Shown piece after piece: positions 5,986 through 6,050 of a stretch of DNA of 6,050 bases. The position numbers were made by a program, and so were the translations under genes. The notes under the pieces were generated by a model that worked only from the letters and a program-made list of their open reading frames with translations, was not told the DNA's origin and did not search any database. This DNA is from Pseudomonadota bacterium. GTDB lineage: Bacteria > Pseudomonadota > Gammaproteobacteria > Steroidobacterales > Steroidobacteraceae. The stretch covers positions 1 to 6,050 of the forward strand of contig JAJXZV010000356.1 in the NCBI GenBank assembly GCA_021779875.1. Reading direction: 5' to 3'. Position 1 is the first letter of the stretch. Each line of letters opens with the position of its first letter.

Positions 5986-6050
5986 ATGAAGCCAACCGCT
6001 CGAGTTCTCCTGCTGCTGTTGAGTGCGCTGTCGTTCGCCGCGGCCACCAG
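5986..6050 (+). CDS. Exported protein of unknown function (5' end only, cut by the window)
   Basis: The ATG at 5986 begins 21 complete codons before the window ends. They read as a signal peptide: MKPTARV, then LLLLLSALSFAAAT, with Ala-rich residues where a Sec signal peptidase site would be. No lipobox cysteine is visible yet. It follows the thioredoxin-like gene by 23 nt and should share its riboswitch-controlled transcript. From memory, TlpA-like proteins in some proteobacteria sit upstream of DUF4266 (small lipoprotein) and DUF3570 (outer-membrane) genes with an FMN transferase. This gene could belong to such a set, but nothing in these 21 codons shows it. Confidence 0.65.
   Translation, partial: MKPTARVLLLLLSALSFAAAT

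Noticed and set aside
1..6050. CRISPR arrays, tRNA or rRNA genes, insertion sequences, attachment sites.
   Set aside because: No regularly spaced direct repeats, tRNA-like cloverleaf, transposase motif or terminal inverted repeats were seen.

Overview
The window is high-GC bacterial DNA with densely packed, co-directional plus-strand genes. Every protein whose N-terminus or mature start is visible carries an export signal. This points to a Gram-negative envelope or extracellular redox locus. The gene types and lipoprotein/Tat signals fit a high-GC proteobacterium, probably a gammaproteobacterium, but the sequence does not fix the taxon.

Region 1 (1-5227) is a tight three-gene cassette. (i) The 3' part of an exported single-heme cytochrome has a compact DUF1592/DUF1588/DUF1585-like layout. 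(ii) Two nucleotides later comes an 816-residue lipoprotein with two tandem CxxCH modules, a LamG-like jellyroll and an uncharacterised C-terminal domain. (iii) After 27 nt comes a 535-residue Tat-exported DUF1501-like protein. The set resembles the cytochrome plus DUF1501 pairs known from Planctomycetes and other bacteria, whose substrate is unknown. A joint role in extracellular or periplasmic electron transfer or oxidation is inference.

Region 2 (5228-5398) is the only sizeable intergenic stretch. It holds two short perfect inverted repeats, a sigma70-like promoter (TTGACA, 18-bp spacer, TGc-GATTTT) and, starting where transcription should begin, a strong sequence match to a cyclic di-GMP-I (GEMM-I) riboswitch aptamer. 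The aptamer runs into the start of the next gene, so control is probably at translation initiation.

Region 3 (5399-6050) holds an exported TlpA/thioredoxin-fold protein whose CxxC motif has become AGDS and whose mature part has no cysteine. After 23 nt follows the first 21 codons of another exported protein. This second operon appears to be under c-di-GMP control and separate from the cytochrome cassette.

The points most worth checking are the riboswitch and its apparent binding-site deviations, the cysteine-less thioredoxin it would control, and the duplicated CxxCH...HNCW modules in the LamG lipoprotein.
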